Shown piece by piece: positions 52,486 to 61,646 of a stretch of 64,000 bases of DNA. Under the pieces are notes generated by a model. It did no database searches. It saw nothing but the letters and a program-made list of their open reading frames with translations, and was not told where the DNA came from. The DNA lies in NCBI RefSeq assembly GCF_038404745.2, contig NZ_JAYKTT020000070.1:1-64000 (forward strand). Reading direction: 5' to 3'. The stretch is from Chlorogloeopsis sp038404745. GTDB taxonomy: Bacteria > Cyanobacteriota > Cyanobacteriia > Cyanobacteriales > Nostocaceae. Position 1 is the first letter of the stretch; each line of letters opens with the position of its first letter. The translations under genes and the position numbers were made by a program.

Positions 52486-53046
52486 ATGTCTTTGAACTCA
52501 GTTAATAATATTTTAGGTAGTCTAGAAATACAGGCAAAATTACAACAGCAGCCATTTCAAAGTTTGCTTTCCTGCTGGGCTGAAATTGTCGGAGTTGCGA
52601 TCGCCGCCCATACTCGTCCACTATCGATACAACGTGATGTTTTGTATGTGGCTGCTTCTAGTGCTGCTTGGGCGCAAAACTTAACTTTTGAGCGTCAGCG
52701 CCTGCTTGTTAAAGTAAATGGGGTGCTGCCTACTCCTTTGTTAGATATTCGTTTTTCTACAGCTTATTGGCACTCTAAAACAGAAACCAATAAACAACAA
52801 ATACTTCCTCCACAACAGCATCCAAGTCACTTGGATGAAGACATCACCTTGCTTTCTGAGGTTTCGTTGACTGCCAAAACCGCAAATACAGCGTTTGCTG
52901 ATTGGGCAAAAACTGTACAAGCGCGATCGCACCACTTACCCTTGTGTCCCCAATGCCAGTGTCCTACTCCTCCTGGTGAACTCCAACGTTGGCAAGTTTG
53001 TTGTCTATGTGCTGCTAAAAAGTTTTCCAATACTTTTGACTCTTAA
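52486..53046 (+). CDS. DciA-like (DUF721) protein with a C-terminal zinc ribbon
   Basis: 186 aa. The first about 95 residues match DUF721/DciA: LQQQPFQSLLSCWAEIVGVAIAAHTRPL and VAASSAAWAQNLTFERQRLL. DciA proteins interact with the DnaB helicase and may replace DnaC-like loaders (known for the family). The C terminus adds a zinc-ribbon-like cluster: LCPQCQCP and CCLCAAKK. This combination fits cyanobacterial DciA relatives; the zinc tail is an extra feature. It is divergent from the SPOR-like gene. Confidence 0.8.
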   Translation: MSLNSVNNILGSLEIQAKLQQQPFQSLLSCWAEIVGVAIAAHTRPLSIQRDVLYVAASSAAWAQNLTFERQRLLVKVNGVLPTPLLDIRFSTAYWHSKTETNKQQILPPQQHPSHLDEDITLLSEVSLTAKTANTAFADWAKTVQARSHHLPLCPQCQCPTPPGELQRWQVCCLCAAKKFSNTFDS

Positions 53047-53692
53047 CTGTAATTTTTGTTACAACTATAATTGTTGATTTTTTGGATTTACATGTAATTA
53101 ACTTAAGCTTAGTGCCAACAAGACTACTAAAATAGTGCAAGGCATCCACAATCTATGTAACTGCAATAGGCTGATCGTAAGCTTGTTCCTAAAAGAATTT
53201 ATTTACAAGCAGAAGGTTGGTAAATTACTTCTTCATTCCGAGTTTAGCTAAATAGTTGAACAAAACTTTAATTAGCTAATTTATTCTCAAGCAAGTTCTT
53301 CTCCCATAGGATAGAAATTTTTGTCTATCCAAACGTTACACAGGCTACCTTTTTTTCTAAGACTAATATGGCAGAATATACAATTGGCTTAATGCTCTTA
53401 TGTGTATTTTTTGCTAAAATTAGAAGATTAAAATAATTGAGAGCTTACTCTTTAACCTTGATCCCTAGCAATTTTGAGTCAAAAGCAAGTAGGGTCTAAC
53501 TTTTGGACTGTATGTATAGTAATGTTAACTAAAATAATTGAAATATATAACACAAAGCTAAAAAGATTCTAAAGCAAATTATTTCTTAGGGATCGCTATA
53601 ACCTAGATAAAAATATGCTTTTTGGCTCTTATCAGTATTTATATCTAGATGCAAAATTAGATATGTAAGTGAGCCGTAAAAGGCACTATATT
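53047..53692. other. AT-rich non-coding region
   Basis: No convincing gene. The only thing noted is a 22-codon frame at 53368-53436 (MAEYTIGLMLLCVFFAKIRR...) with a hydrophobic centre but no RBS; it is not called. Confidence 0.5.
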
Positions 53693-53989
53693 ATGAAAAA
53701 TATTAAAGACTTAACTTCTGCCTGTAGATATTGTCGTTACTATCAGCCAGAGGGTCGTCGTGGTGGTATGTGTCAGCAGTTAGGAGCACCAGTTCAAGCT
53801 AATTGGAAGGCTTGTTCTTTATCACTTCCGCCCTTTGCTCCTTCATGGGAAAGTTTGGAAGATGTTTGGAATTTGCCAGATGCCACACCAGCGATCCCTT
53901 CAGAGATTAAGAAAGTAGCTATTACTTCAATTGAAGGAACAGTTAGCAATACTACTGAACAGCCGAAAGCAAAAGTAGTAATAAGTTAG
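53693..53989 (+). CDS. small Cys-motif protein conserved in cyanobacteria
   Basis: 98 aa from the ATG at 53693; a GTG at 53669 is also open. The N-terminal half has SACRYCRYYQPEGRRGGMCQQ and WKACSLSLPPFAPSWE, giving a C-x2-C...C...C arrangement that could bind zinc or an Fe-S cluster. The C-terminal third is low complexity. I recall the pattern from cyanobacterial hypothetical proteins but know no function. It is monocistronic, and the next plus-strand terminator is at 54295. Confidence 0.6.
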   Translation: MKNIKDLTSACRYCRYYQPEGRRGGMCQQLGAPVQANWKACSLSLPPFAPSWESLEDVWNLPDATPAIPSEIKKVAITSIEGTVSNTTEQPKAKVVIS

Positions 53990-54331
53990 CTGTGTGGGGT
54001 TAGACCAAGGGCAGTTAAGTTACAAAAATCAAATTTGTATAGTGTCTAAATGCATCATCAGGGTGAATTACATCTAAACCAAAAAAATGAAACAAAGAAT
54101 TTTTGAGAGACAACTTTTTAAATTTGACATTTGGAAAGCGAAGCAGCACAGAGAGTTTTTAGTTATTAAAAAATTGCTTTGCAGGCAGTCTAAGATAAAA
54201 TTTACTTTTAACTTTTATTAACATAAGCGTGAATACTCTCCCCTGAGTAAGTGTCGAATTGTATTAAGTCAATAAATGACCTTAATATTTAATCAATCGC
54301 TCCATGATATCAAGGAGCGATTTTTGTAATT
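53990..54331. other. intergenic region, no gene
   Basis: About 340 nt between convergent genes, ending in the hairpin at 54295-54325. Nothing else was seen. Confidence 0.5.
54295..54325. terminator. hairpin terminator between convergent genes
   Basis: AATCGCTCC-ATGATATCAA-GGAGCGATT is followed by TTTG on the plus strand. It lies 6 nt from the menB stop, so it may serve the menB transcript from the other side as well. Confidence 0.7.
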
Positions 54332-55165
54332 TTAGGGTAACCAAGGATACTGACGAAAATTAGGTGGACGTTTTTCCAAAAACGCTTGTTTCCCCTCGGC
54401 TCCTTCCTCTGTCATGTAATAAAGTAACGTGGCATTACCAGCAAGCTCTTGTAAACCAGCTTGCCCGTCACAATCAGCATTAAATGCTGCTTTCAGACAA
54501 CGAATTGCAATTGGGCTTTTTTCTAATATCTCTTTTCCCCATTGGATACCTTCTGCCTCTAATTGTTCTACTGGCACAACGCAGTTAACTAAGCCCATTT
54601 CCAGTGCTTGTTTGGCGTCGTACTGACGACAGAGAAACCAAATTTCTCGTGCCTTTTTTTGTCCAACAATGCGAGCGAGATAACTTGCTCCAAAACCACC
54701 ATCAAAACTGCCAACTTTAGGGCCAGTCTGTCCGAAAATGGCATTGTCAGCAGCAATGGTGAGATCGCAAATCAAGTGAAGAACGTGTCCACCACCGATC
54801 GCATAGCCAGCTACCAAAGCAATTACTACTTTCGGCATTGATCGGATTAGGCGTTGTAAATCTAGCACATTCAACCGGGGAATGCCGTCGTCATCTAGAT
54901 AACCTGCATTACCCCTTACACTTTGGTCGCCTCCCGCACAAAAAGCATATTTGCCGTCGATATGCGGGCCACTTCCTGTAAACAAAATTACACCTATATT
55001 AGTATCTTCGCGGGCATCACAGAAGGCGTCGTAAAGTTCAAAAACTGTTTTAGGACGAAAGGCATTGCGTTTGTGCGGACGGTTAATGGTGATTTTAGCG
55101 ATGCCATCGGCTTTGTGATAGAGAATGTCTTCGTAGGTTTTGGCAGTTTGCCAGTCAATTTGCAT
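54332..55165 (-). CDS. menB: 1,4-dihydroxy-2-naphthoyl-CoA synthase
   Basis: 277 aa, crotonase fold. It has KITINRPHKRNAFRPKTV, the oxyanion-hole loop AFCAGGDQSVRG, the VAGYAIGGGHVLHL helix, the MenB-specific GQTGPKVGSFDGGFGASYL and a C terminus KRPPNFRQYPWLP. It closes the naphthoate ring in phylloquinone (vitamin K1) biosynthesis, the A1 cofactor of photosystem I. The Gly in QTGPKVGSFD is the bicarbonate-using type I form. It is monocistronic. Confidence 0.97.
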   Translation of the reverse strand: MQIDWQTAKTYEDILYHKADGIAKITINRPHKRNAFRPKTVFELYDAFCDAREDTNIGVILFTGSGPHIDGKYAFCAGGDQSVRGNAGYLDDDGIPRLNVLDLQRLIRSMPKVVIALVAGYAIGGGHVLHLICDLTIAADNAIFGQTGPKVGSFDGGFGASYLARIVGQKKAREIWFLCRQYDAKQALEMGLVNCVVPVEQLEAEGIQWGKEILEKSPIAIRCLKAAFNADCDGQAGLQELAGNATLLYYMTEEGAEGKQAFLEKRPPNFRQYPWLP

Positions 55166-55267
55166 AACTGTGGAATGCTACTTAGAGTTGAAAATTGTAT
55201 CTTAGGATAGGGAATACACCACCTATTAACTGTGCCACGATTGCGTTACGAGTAGGAGAAGTTTCTC

Positions 55268-56866
55268 ATGGCACAGACACAAATAAATTCCCAATCAATC
55301 GATAATCCCTTGATTACTCCCGAACAAGACAAGCTGGGATATGCACCCTTTGCCCAATATCTTGCAGATAGTATCTGTAAAATGAACTTTTCGGGAGGAT
55401 TTGCGATCGCCGTGTATGGTGGTTGGAATTCTGGCAAATCTACATTACTGCATTTTGTCATCAACTATCTCCAACAAAAGCCAGAAAACGAGCAACCAAT
55501 CATAGTCCGCTTTAATCCTTGGTTATTTTCTGGCAATGAAAACATTACAAGGCAATTTTTTGACCAATTACAAGATGTTTTAAGCAAAGTCACAAGTGTG
55601 CCGAAAGGCTTGAAAGAGAGAATAGCAGATATTGCGAATGTAATTTCAGAAATTCCGCTTCCTTATACTAAAGCTACAAAGGCAGTCGCTAAATTATTTG
55701 ATGAGGAAGAGAAAGAAGCCTCTGAAATCAAAGAAGAAGTTGAACAGACAGTTGCACAACAACCACGACGAATAGTTATCGCCATCGATGATATTGATAG
55801 ACTTAGAGCTGATGATATCAGAACACTCTTTCGTATTTTCAAAGCAATTCCCCACTTTACGAATGTTGTCTATCTTTTATTTTTCAATAAAGATGTCGTT
55901 GTCAAAGTACTTGCAGAAACTGGAGAATCATTAGAAAAAATCATCCAATTTGCTTTTGAAATTCCTACTCCAGATAAAACCTCGCTACGTAGATTACTGT
56001 TTGAAAAACTGAATTCCATCATGGCTGATACACCGAAGGAACTATTTGAATCAAATCGCTGGGGTAATATTTACTTGCGAGGTATAGACCACTTTATTAC
56101 TAATATTAGTGACATTGTTAGTTTTACCAACGCGCTGACAGTAACCTATCCAGTCGTGAAAGGAGAAGTTAATGCAATTGATTTTCTTGCTATAGAATCA
56201 CTGCATTTATTTTGCCCCATCATCTATGAAGCAATCTATAATAATTTTCCTGTTTTCATAGAGGAAGATAACTATTCAGGGGAAAAAATTAAAAGTTTAG
56301 TAAATACTTGGATAGCTCAACTTAACGAACGAGATAAACAACCTATTCAATATTTGCTTATGCAACTTTTTCCAAAACTAGAAGATGTTTGGGGTAATAT
56401 TAATCGTGACGATAGACAACAACAATTAGAATGCTGTAATCAACGTCGTATATGTTGTCCAGAAATATTTCCTATCTATTTTCGGCTGAATTTAACAACA
56501 GGTGAATTAGCCGATAATCAGTTTCAATACATTCTTGCTTTAGTTGATGATACTAAAGCATTTAGCAACAAACTTATAGAACTGACTCATCAAAAACGAG
56601 CTGACGGTATTACGCAATTTAGAGTATTTCTAGAACAGCTTGAAAATTACACTGAGAATAAAATTCCCCAAGATAAGCTTTCTAAAATAATACAATCTTT
56701 ATGTAATGTATGTAATGAAATTTCCTATTTTGGAAATGAATCACAGACAATGTTTGATTTAGGAAATAAAATAATAATCACTAACATTGTTTATAAAGTG
56801 TTACATAGGCTTGATGAAAATACACGCTCTCATGTGTCTAAATTTTTATATAAAAAAGCAAATTAA
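55268..56866 (+). CDS. KAP-family P-loop NTPase
   Basis: 532 aa. Walker A GGWNSGKST (51-59), the KAP-typical RFNPWLFSG (81-89), a charged coiled insert (about 142-163) and Walker B VIAIDDIDRL (169-179). FKAIPHFTNVVYLLFFNKD is the sensor-1-like strand. No membrane helices interrupt the domain, unlike many KAP proteins. The C-terminal half is helical and unrecognised. Some bacterial KAP ATPases occur in mobile or defence loci, but nothing adjacent supports that here. It is monocistronic and divergent from menB. Confidence 0.8.
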   Translation: MAQTQINSQSIDNPLITPEQDKLGYAPFAQYLADSICKMNFSGGFAIAVYGGWNSGKSTLLHFVINYLQQKPENEQPIIVRFNPWLFSGNENITRQFFDQLQDVLSKVTSVPKGLKERIADIANVISEIPLPYTKATKAVAKLFDEEEKEASEIKEEVEQTVAQQPRRIVIAIDDIDRLRADDIRTLFRIFKAIPHFTNVVYLLFFNKDVVVKVLAETGESLEKIIQFAFEIPTPDKTSLRRLLFEKLNSIMADTPKELFESNRWGNIYLRGIDHFITNISDIVSFTNALTVTYPVVKGEVNAIDFLAIESLHLFCPIIYEAIYNNFPVFIEEDNYSGEKIKSLVNTWIAQLNERDKQPIQYLLMQLFPKLEDVWGNINRDDRQQQLECCNQRRICCPEIFPIYFRLNLTTGELADNQFQYILALVDDTKAFSNKLIELTHQKRADGITQFRVFLEQLENYTENKIPQDKLSKIIQSLCNVCNEISYFGNESQTMFDLGNKIIITNIVYKVLHRLDENTRSHVSKFLYKKAN

Positions 56867-57375
56867 CATCAAGAATTGTGAAAAAATAGGAAATTGATAT
56901 TCAAAATAAGGTAAGACTTAACCTAAGATAACTTAACTCGCCCAAGTTAGACATACTTAGCGCAAACATATTCAATAACTAAAATACATACTATATCAAA
57001 GCAAAAAAAGGGTTTAACTGACTTTTAACATCAATTATTGGCTGATTAAATATGGATTTACTGATATATAATTTTCCTAAAAAATAAAGTTATTTACTCT
57101 AAGATATAAAAGCTATAGAGAGAATTTTGTATCTTAATCTGGTAAAATCATATCTTTGAATAAACTGCGTAAAAAGCTGCATATTAAAGAATATCAAAAT
57201 AAATTTTATATCTGAATTGATATTCAAGAAGTTTACTGGATTAATTGACAAATTATTCAAAGTTTTTATTGCCAAGATTATACTTCCACAACATCACATC
57301 TAAGGATTAATGATGTGAACTGTGGTGTCAAATCTTTGGCATCAGTTCCTAATGTTGAATAAAATCATTGAAGCC
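56867..57375. other. AT-rich non-coding region
   Basis: About 500 nt without a credible gene. It is low in GC and has no strong inverted repeat. It includes the putative leader of the secreted propeller-like gene. Confidence 0.5.
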
Positions 57376-58692
57376 ATGTTCAAGATGAAAAATTGGTTAA
57401 TTTTTGGATTCTTGCTAGTTTTGGTAGTGTCGGGATGGAATGGGCAGGCGATCGCAAAGGATAATTTTGAAGTTTGGTTAGTGGATCAATCTAATTCTCC
57501 TGGAGTTTCCTACGGAGGCAAGATTTATATTTATGAGGGTTCCGAATTGATGGGCGAGCATCTCTCATCTGTGAAGCCCACTAGCGTGATTGACTTGGCA
57601 GGAAAAACTGCACAGATATGTTCAGCTAACACTGGCGCCAATCCAGTTCGACCACATATGCTCTTATTTAATTCCAGCAATAGCCACGCTATTCTTTCAT
57701 TTGTGGCGAGCGGGCATGTGGTAATCTATGATGCTGCCAAGCGAGAGCCAATTGCCTGCATCAGAACTAGTAAAGGAGCAGGTGGAGTACAACAAGCACA
57801 CGCAGCTTATCCTTCCTCAGACAACAGCTACATTTTAGTAGCTAATCAAAATGGCAAATTACTAGAACGAATTGACACTGATTATAAAACTAACACTTAC
57901 ACCCTTAATCCCAGTGCAACAATAGACTTAGCCAATTGTACAACTCCGAATGGGGTAGGTTGCGAGTTAGCAGGTGTACGACCAGACAATGCACCCATCT
58001 GTCCTATTCTGGATTCATCAAGTCATCTAGGGTTTGTTACCTTGCGCGGAGGTGGAATGTTTGTTGTAAATCCAAAGTCAAGCCCAATGACAATCTTGGC
58101 TGAGTATGACATGGATACAGTGCATGGTAACGGATGCGGCGGTGCTGAAGCTAGGAGCAATATGTACATGAACTCTGGAGGTGGAACTGCTAGCAATCTT
58201 TCGCAATTTGATGTGTATAAATTTCCCCTTTTTGGTTACAACCCATTCAACTTACCTAATACGCCTACACCAAAAGTCGTCTTTTCTGACCATACCACTC
58301 CCGATCGCGATGCTCACGAAATGGTGGTTACAAAGAATCAGCGTTTTGCATGGGTAGGCGATCGCGCTGCAAACAAGATAGAGGTTATTTCTGTAAACTC
58401 CAACAAGCAGGTCAATACGATTGACTTAGTAGGAGTATATAGTAACGATCCGACTCCTGACCTTATAGATATTGATCCATCAGGTAAACTAGTTTTCGTC
58501 TCTCTGCGCGGCCCTAATCCCTTGAGCGCCGATCCACACGTTTCTACTGGTAGTGCTCCAGGTCTGGGTATCGTAAAAGTTACGGAAGGCGGCAAGAGTG
58601 GTATGATCAAGGGAATCGTCCCCATCAGTAATCTTGGCTCCGACAACGTAGAACGCGCTGATGCACACGGCATCAGAGTGCGGATTAAGTAA
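57376..58692 (+). CDS. secreted beta-propeller-like protein of unknown function
   Basis: About 438 aa from the ATG at 57376 (MFKMKN), followed by a clear signal peptide (NWLIFGFLLVLVVSGWNGQAIA); upstream in-frame starts at 57322 and 57352 are possible. The mature part has repeated blade-like strands resembling YVTN/lactonase propellers: HAILSFVASGHVVIYDAA, SYILVANQNGKLLERI, FAWVGDRAANKIEVISV and LIDIDPSGKLVFVSLRG. Histidines occur in NPVRPHMLLF, DRDAHEMVV and RADAHGI and could bind metal, but this is speculative. It ends 1 nt from the convergent DUF4188-type gene. Confidence 0.65.
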   Translation: MFKMKNWLIFGFLLVLVVSGWNGQAIAKDNFEVWLVDQSNSPGVSYGGKIYIYEGSELMGEHLSSVKPTSVIDLAGKTAQICSANTGANPVRPHMLLFNSSNSHAILSFVASGHVVIYDAAKREPIACIRTSKGAGGVQQAHAAYPSSDNSYILVANQNGKLLERIDTDYKTNTYTLNPSATIDLANCTTPNGVGCELAGVRPDNAPICPILDSSSHLGFVTLRGGGMFVVNPKSSPMTILAEYDMDTVHGNGCGGAEARSNMYMNSGGGTASNLSQFDVYKFPLFGYNPFNLPNTPTPKVVFSDHTTPDRDAHEMVVTKNQRFAWVGDRAANKIEVISVNSNKQVNTIDLVGVYSNDPTPDLIDIDPSGKLVFVSLRGPNPLSADPHVSTGSAPGLGIVKVTEGGKSGMIKGIVPISNLGSDNVERADAHGIRVRIK

Positions 58693-58693
58693 A

Positions 58694-59203
58694 TTACTTC
58701 TGTTTGGCAATTCGTTCTGCTTCGTTTGCTGCCCCGACAAAGTGCTGCTGACGCTCTTTTGATTTTCCCTCCCCATTCTTCACAGAATGCAACGAGCAAA
58801 AAACTGCTGGGCCGACAGGTTTAGTTCCACGCTCATAAAGGGCTTCTGCCGTCTTCACTTGATAAATTTCATGGTAGAAGCCCAACCCCTTACCTGCATT
58901 CTCGGTCAGCCATTGCCACCAACGACTATGGGGCAAATGACGTGCCCATTGATCTAAATCTGCATATGATCGCCAATATTGCATACTCACAGGGCCTTCT
59001 TCGGTCATCATCTGGCGAGTGAGTAAAAGACCTTCAGAACGAGCAGCTTCCAAAGCAGGGAACATTTCGTCTTGTATACCAGATTGTTGATATAGCCTTT
59101 GTCCTTCCTTGGTATGAAATTGCACCCCGAAGAAGGCTAAACACAGTGTCGGTTGTTCCCATAATGCGGCAATATATGTTTGCTCAGTAGGAATTTCGGA
59201 CAT
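58694..59203 (-). CDS. DUF4188-type (monooxygenase-like) protein
   Basis: 169 aa, dimeric alpha/beta-barrel-like. The motifs FFGVQFHTKEGQRLY, VSMQYWRSYADLDQWARHLPHSRW and GKGLGFYHEIYQV are characteristic of DUF4188 proteins, some of which are annotated as phenylacetaldoxime dehydratase- or monooxygenase-like. The C-terminal 35 residues (KNGEGKSKERQQHFVGAANEAERIAKQK) are an extra basic tail. Catalytic role is unproven. It is tail-to-tail with the propeller-like gene (1 nt gap). Confidence 0.75.
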   Translation of the reverse strand: MSEIPTEQTYIAALWEQPTLCLAFFGVQFHTKEGQRLYQQSGIQDEMFPALEAARSEGLLLTRQMMTEEGPVSMQYWRSYADLDQWARHLPHSRWWQWLTENAGKGLGFYHEIYQVKTAEALYERGTKPVGPAVFCSLHSVKNGEGKSKERQQHFVGAANEAERIAKQK

Positions 59204-59531
59204 GGAGGTTAAACCCCACTATAATTTTAAGTTTTAGTGAAGGTTCTAAGCAATTAAGCCTTTGTAATTATCTAAACAAAATTAATTATACATTAGACCT
59301 ATCTCTTGCAAAAATCAGAATCATTATTAATTACAACCACAAATGGACACAGACAAACAAAGATTTTCGTGGTGTTCATCTGTGTTTGTCTGTGGTCGTT
59401 TTTTTGAAAATAGAATGAGTGCAAAAGACATCATAAACAGAATTCACAACAAAGAATGAAAATTTCTTTCCCTGTACCCTATTATCTATCACCCGTTCCC
59501 TGTTAAGAGTTCCCTTATCTCCACCCATAAC
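59204..59531. other. intergenic region with palindromic repeat
   Basis: No gene. It contains the palindrome at 59334-59397 and STRR-like units TTCCCTGTACCCTATT / CACCCGTTCCCTGTT (about 59459-59505). Confidence 0.55.
59334..59397. repeat. CCACAGATGCACACAGATA-type palindromic repeat, copy 2
   Basis: CAACCACAAATGGACACAGA and CAAAC pair with GTTTGTCTGTGGTCG and the preceding TGTTCATCTGT. It shares the CCACA..CACAGA and TCTGTG..CTGTGGTC arms with the copy at 44356-44420, but the centre differs. Confidence 0.6.
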
Positions 59532-60359
59532 TCAATTTTTCATTCCCGTTGTAGCAATACCCCGAATCAACTGACGCTGACCGAGAATAAATAACAACAA
59601 TACTGGTATGGTGGCTATAGTTACTGCCGCCATCAGTAAGGGCCAGTTATTCGTAAATTGCTCCTGAAATTCTGCTAGGGCTAGCTGCACTGTCCTTAAT
59701 TCTGGTCGTGTGGTAAATACTAATGGTTTAAATAAGTCATTCCATTCACCGATAAAGGTGAACAAAAACAATGTTACCAAAGCTGGGCGTGCTAAAGGTA
59801 ACATGATTCGCCATAAGATTTGCAATCGGTTTGCCCCATCAATTGCTGCCGCTTCCTCTAATTCTACTGGGATAGTTAGGAAATACTGCCGCAGCAGGAA
59901 AATACCGAAACCATTAGCAGCAGTTGGAAAAATTAATGCCCAGTAAGTATTGATTAAGTGTCCCCACTTTAAAACTAAAAATATTGGAATTACTAACAAT
60001 TGAAAGGGAATTACCAATGTTGCCAGTACAATGAGTAATAGTGCTTGCCGTCCGCGAAATTTTAGCCTGGCTAAAGCATAGCCTGCCAATGCCGAAGTTA
60101 CAATCTGAAAGCCTGTGACAGCTAGGGCCACCAAGGTAGAATTAGCAAACGCCAGCAAAAATTTACCTCGTTGCCATGCCTCGCGGTAATTAGCAAAAGA
60201 CCAACTATTTTTGGAGAAAAGTGTAGGAGTTGCCCCAGATGGTGCAAAAGATGTCAGGAAAACCACACATAGGGGCAGTAGGACAACAGTGGCCCCTAGC
60301 AATAATACTCCCAGACTCCAAATGAGAGGGTATTTGAAATTCGAGCTTGGTTTTGACAT
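59532..60359 (-). CDS. carbohydrate ABC transporter permease (MalG type)
   Basis: 275 aa, six membrane helices. The inner-membrane permease signature EAA loop is EEAAAIDGANRLQILWRIMLPLARP (about 181-205). It ends GIATTGMKN, typical of sugar permeases such as LacG/UgpE. The substrate cannot be read. The partner permease, solute-binding protein and ATPase are not adjacent. It is therefore either an orphan subunit working with genes elsewhere or the displaced end of an operon. Confidence 0.88.
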   Translation of the reverse strand: MSKPSSNFKYPLIWSLGVLLLGATVVLLPLCVVFLTSFAPSGATPTLFSKNSWSFANYREAWQRGKFLLAFANSTLVALAVTGFQIVTSALAGYALARLKFRGRQALLLIVLATLVIPFQLLVIPIFLVLKWGHLINTYWALIFPTAANGFGIFLLRQYFLTIPVELEEAAAIDGANRLQILWRIMLPLARPALVTLFLFTFIGEWNDLFKPLVFTTRPELRTVQLALAEFQEQFTNNWPLLMAAVTIATIPVLLLFILGQRQLIRGIATTGMKN

Positions 60360-60743
60360 GAATTATAAAGAGATCCAAGCATTTTTTGATGCAACTAACG
60401 TAAACCTCCTTCCGGAGGAGATACACTAACGCTGCCACCAACAGATAATCTATAACATAGTACTTGTTAAGTTAAATTAAACCACAGTGAGTAAATTAAA
60501 GGATGAAGGAAAGCAGAAGTAAGAAGTCAGAATCTGGAAGGGTACGTGTTATTTGATTACTTCATGCTCCTTGCCCTGTAGCAAATAAGCGTGCAGGCGT
60601 TTACGAGTCTCCATAACTCGTTCATTAACCCTCTCCTACTGGCTTCTGTAGACTTTAACTTAGGGATGATTATTGCCCTGCATACATAGGGTTAAATACA
60701 AATTTGGAATCTAATACTCTACACATTCAGGAGTGAAAATAAA
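60360..60743. other. intergenic region upstream of ado
   Basis: No credible gene. A CCTCCTTCCGGAGGAG palindrome lies at about 60407-60421, and the rest is the ado promoter region. AGGAGTG precedes the ado start. Confidence 0.5.
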
Positions 60744-61439
60744 ATGCAGCAGCTAGCAGAGCAATTTGAAATTGATTTCCACAGTGAAACTTATAAAGAT
60801 GCCTATAGCCGGATTAATGCAATTGTGATTGAAGGGGAGCAAGAAGCCCATGAAAATTATCTCAAACTAGCTGAACTGCTGCCAGAACATCAAGATGAAC
60901 TAATTCGTCTTTCCAAGATGGAAAGCCGTCACAAAAAAGGATTTGAAGCTTGCGGGCGTAATCTCCAGGTGACACCAGATATGGAATTTGCCAAGCAGTT
61001 TTTTGCCGATCTACACCAGAATTTCCGTGATGCAGCCGCCGAAGGTAAGATTGTCACTTGCTTGCTAATTCAGTCTTTAATTATTGAATGTTTTGCGATC
61101 GCAGCATACAACATCTATATACCCGTTGCCGATCCTTTTGCCCGCAAAATTACTGAAGGTGTAGTTAAAGATGAATACACTCATCTCAATTTTGGTGAAG
61201 TTTGGTTACAAGAACACTTCCAAGAATCCAAAGCTGAATTAGAAGAAGCGAATCGTCAAAATTTACCTATCGTTTGGAAAATGCTTAATAAAGTCCAAGA
61301 AGATGCTGAGACTTTAGCAATGGAAAAAGAGGCTTTGGTAGAAGATTTTATGATTCAGTACGGTGAAGCTTTAAGTAACATTGGCTTCAACACCCGTGAC
61401 ATCATGCGTCTTTCAGCTTACGGACTTAGAACTGTATAA
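60744..61439 (+). CDS. ado: aldehyde deformylating oxygenase (alkane synthase)
   Basis: 231 aa ferritin-like diiron enzyme. All six metal ligands of the family are present in place: Glu32, Glu60, His63, Glu115, Glu144 and His147 (KMESRH and KDEYTHLNFGE). It converts fatty aldehydes made by acyl-ACP reductase to odd-chain alkanes or alkenes plus formate, using O2 and reduced ferredoxin. It is directly upstream of aar (207 nt), the standard cyanobacterial order. Confidence 0.98.
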   Translation: MQQLAEQFEIDFHSETYKDAYSRINAIVIEGEQEAHENYLKLAELLPEHQDELIRLSKMESRHKKGFEACGRNLQVTPDMEFAKQFFADLHQNFRDAAAEGKIVTCLLIQSLIIECFAIAAYNIYIPVADPFARKITEGVVKDEYTHLNFGEVWLQEHFQESKAELEEANRQNLPIVWKMLNKVQEDAETLAMEKEALVEDFMIQYGEALSNIGFNTRDIMRLSAYGLRTV

Positions 61440-61646
61440 TCACTACAATAGGTAGAGCTTGCAGAGCAAAGGTAAAAGGAGAAAACACAAAGCTTTGTAC
61501 ATTTACCTTTTACCTTCACCTCGTAGAAGCAGCTACTCTCAGTCTGGATAATCTTACGCTTTGTGTAGTATTTTTAAGGGTTAGTTAGCATCTTTCCCAA
61601 CTTCCACCACGCTTTTGGCAAAGCTCACGCCTAAATAGAATAGTTC

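Noticed and set aside
53368..53436. 22-residue hydrophobic frame as a small photosystem or cytochrome subunit
   Set aside because: It does not match PsbT, PetN, PsaM, PetM or similar small subunits, and no RBS precedes it.
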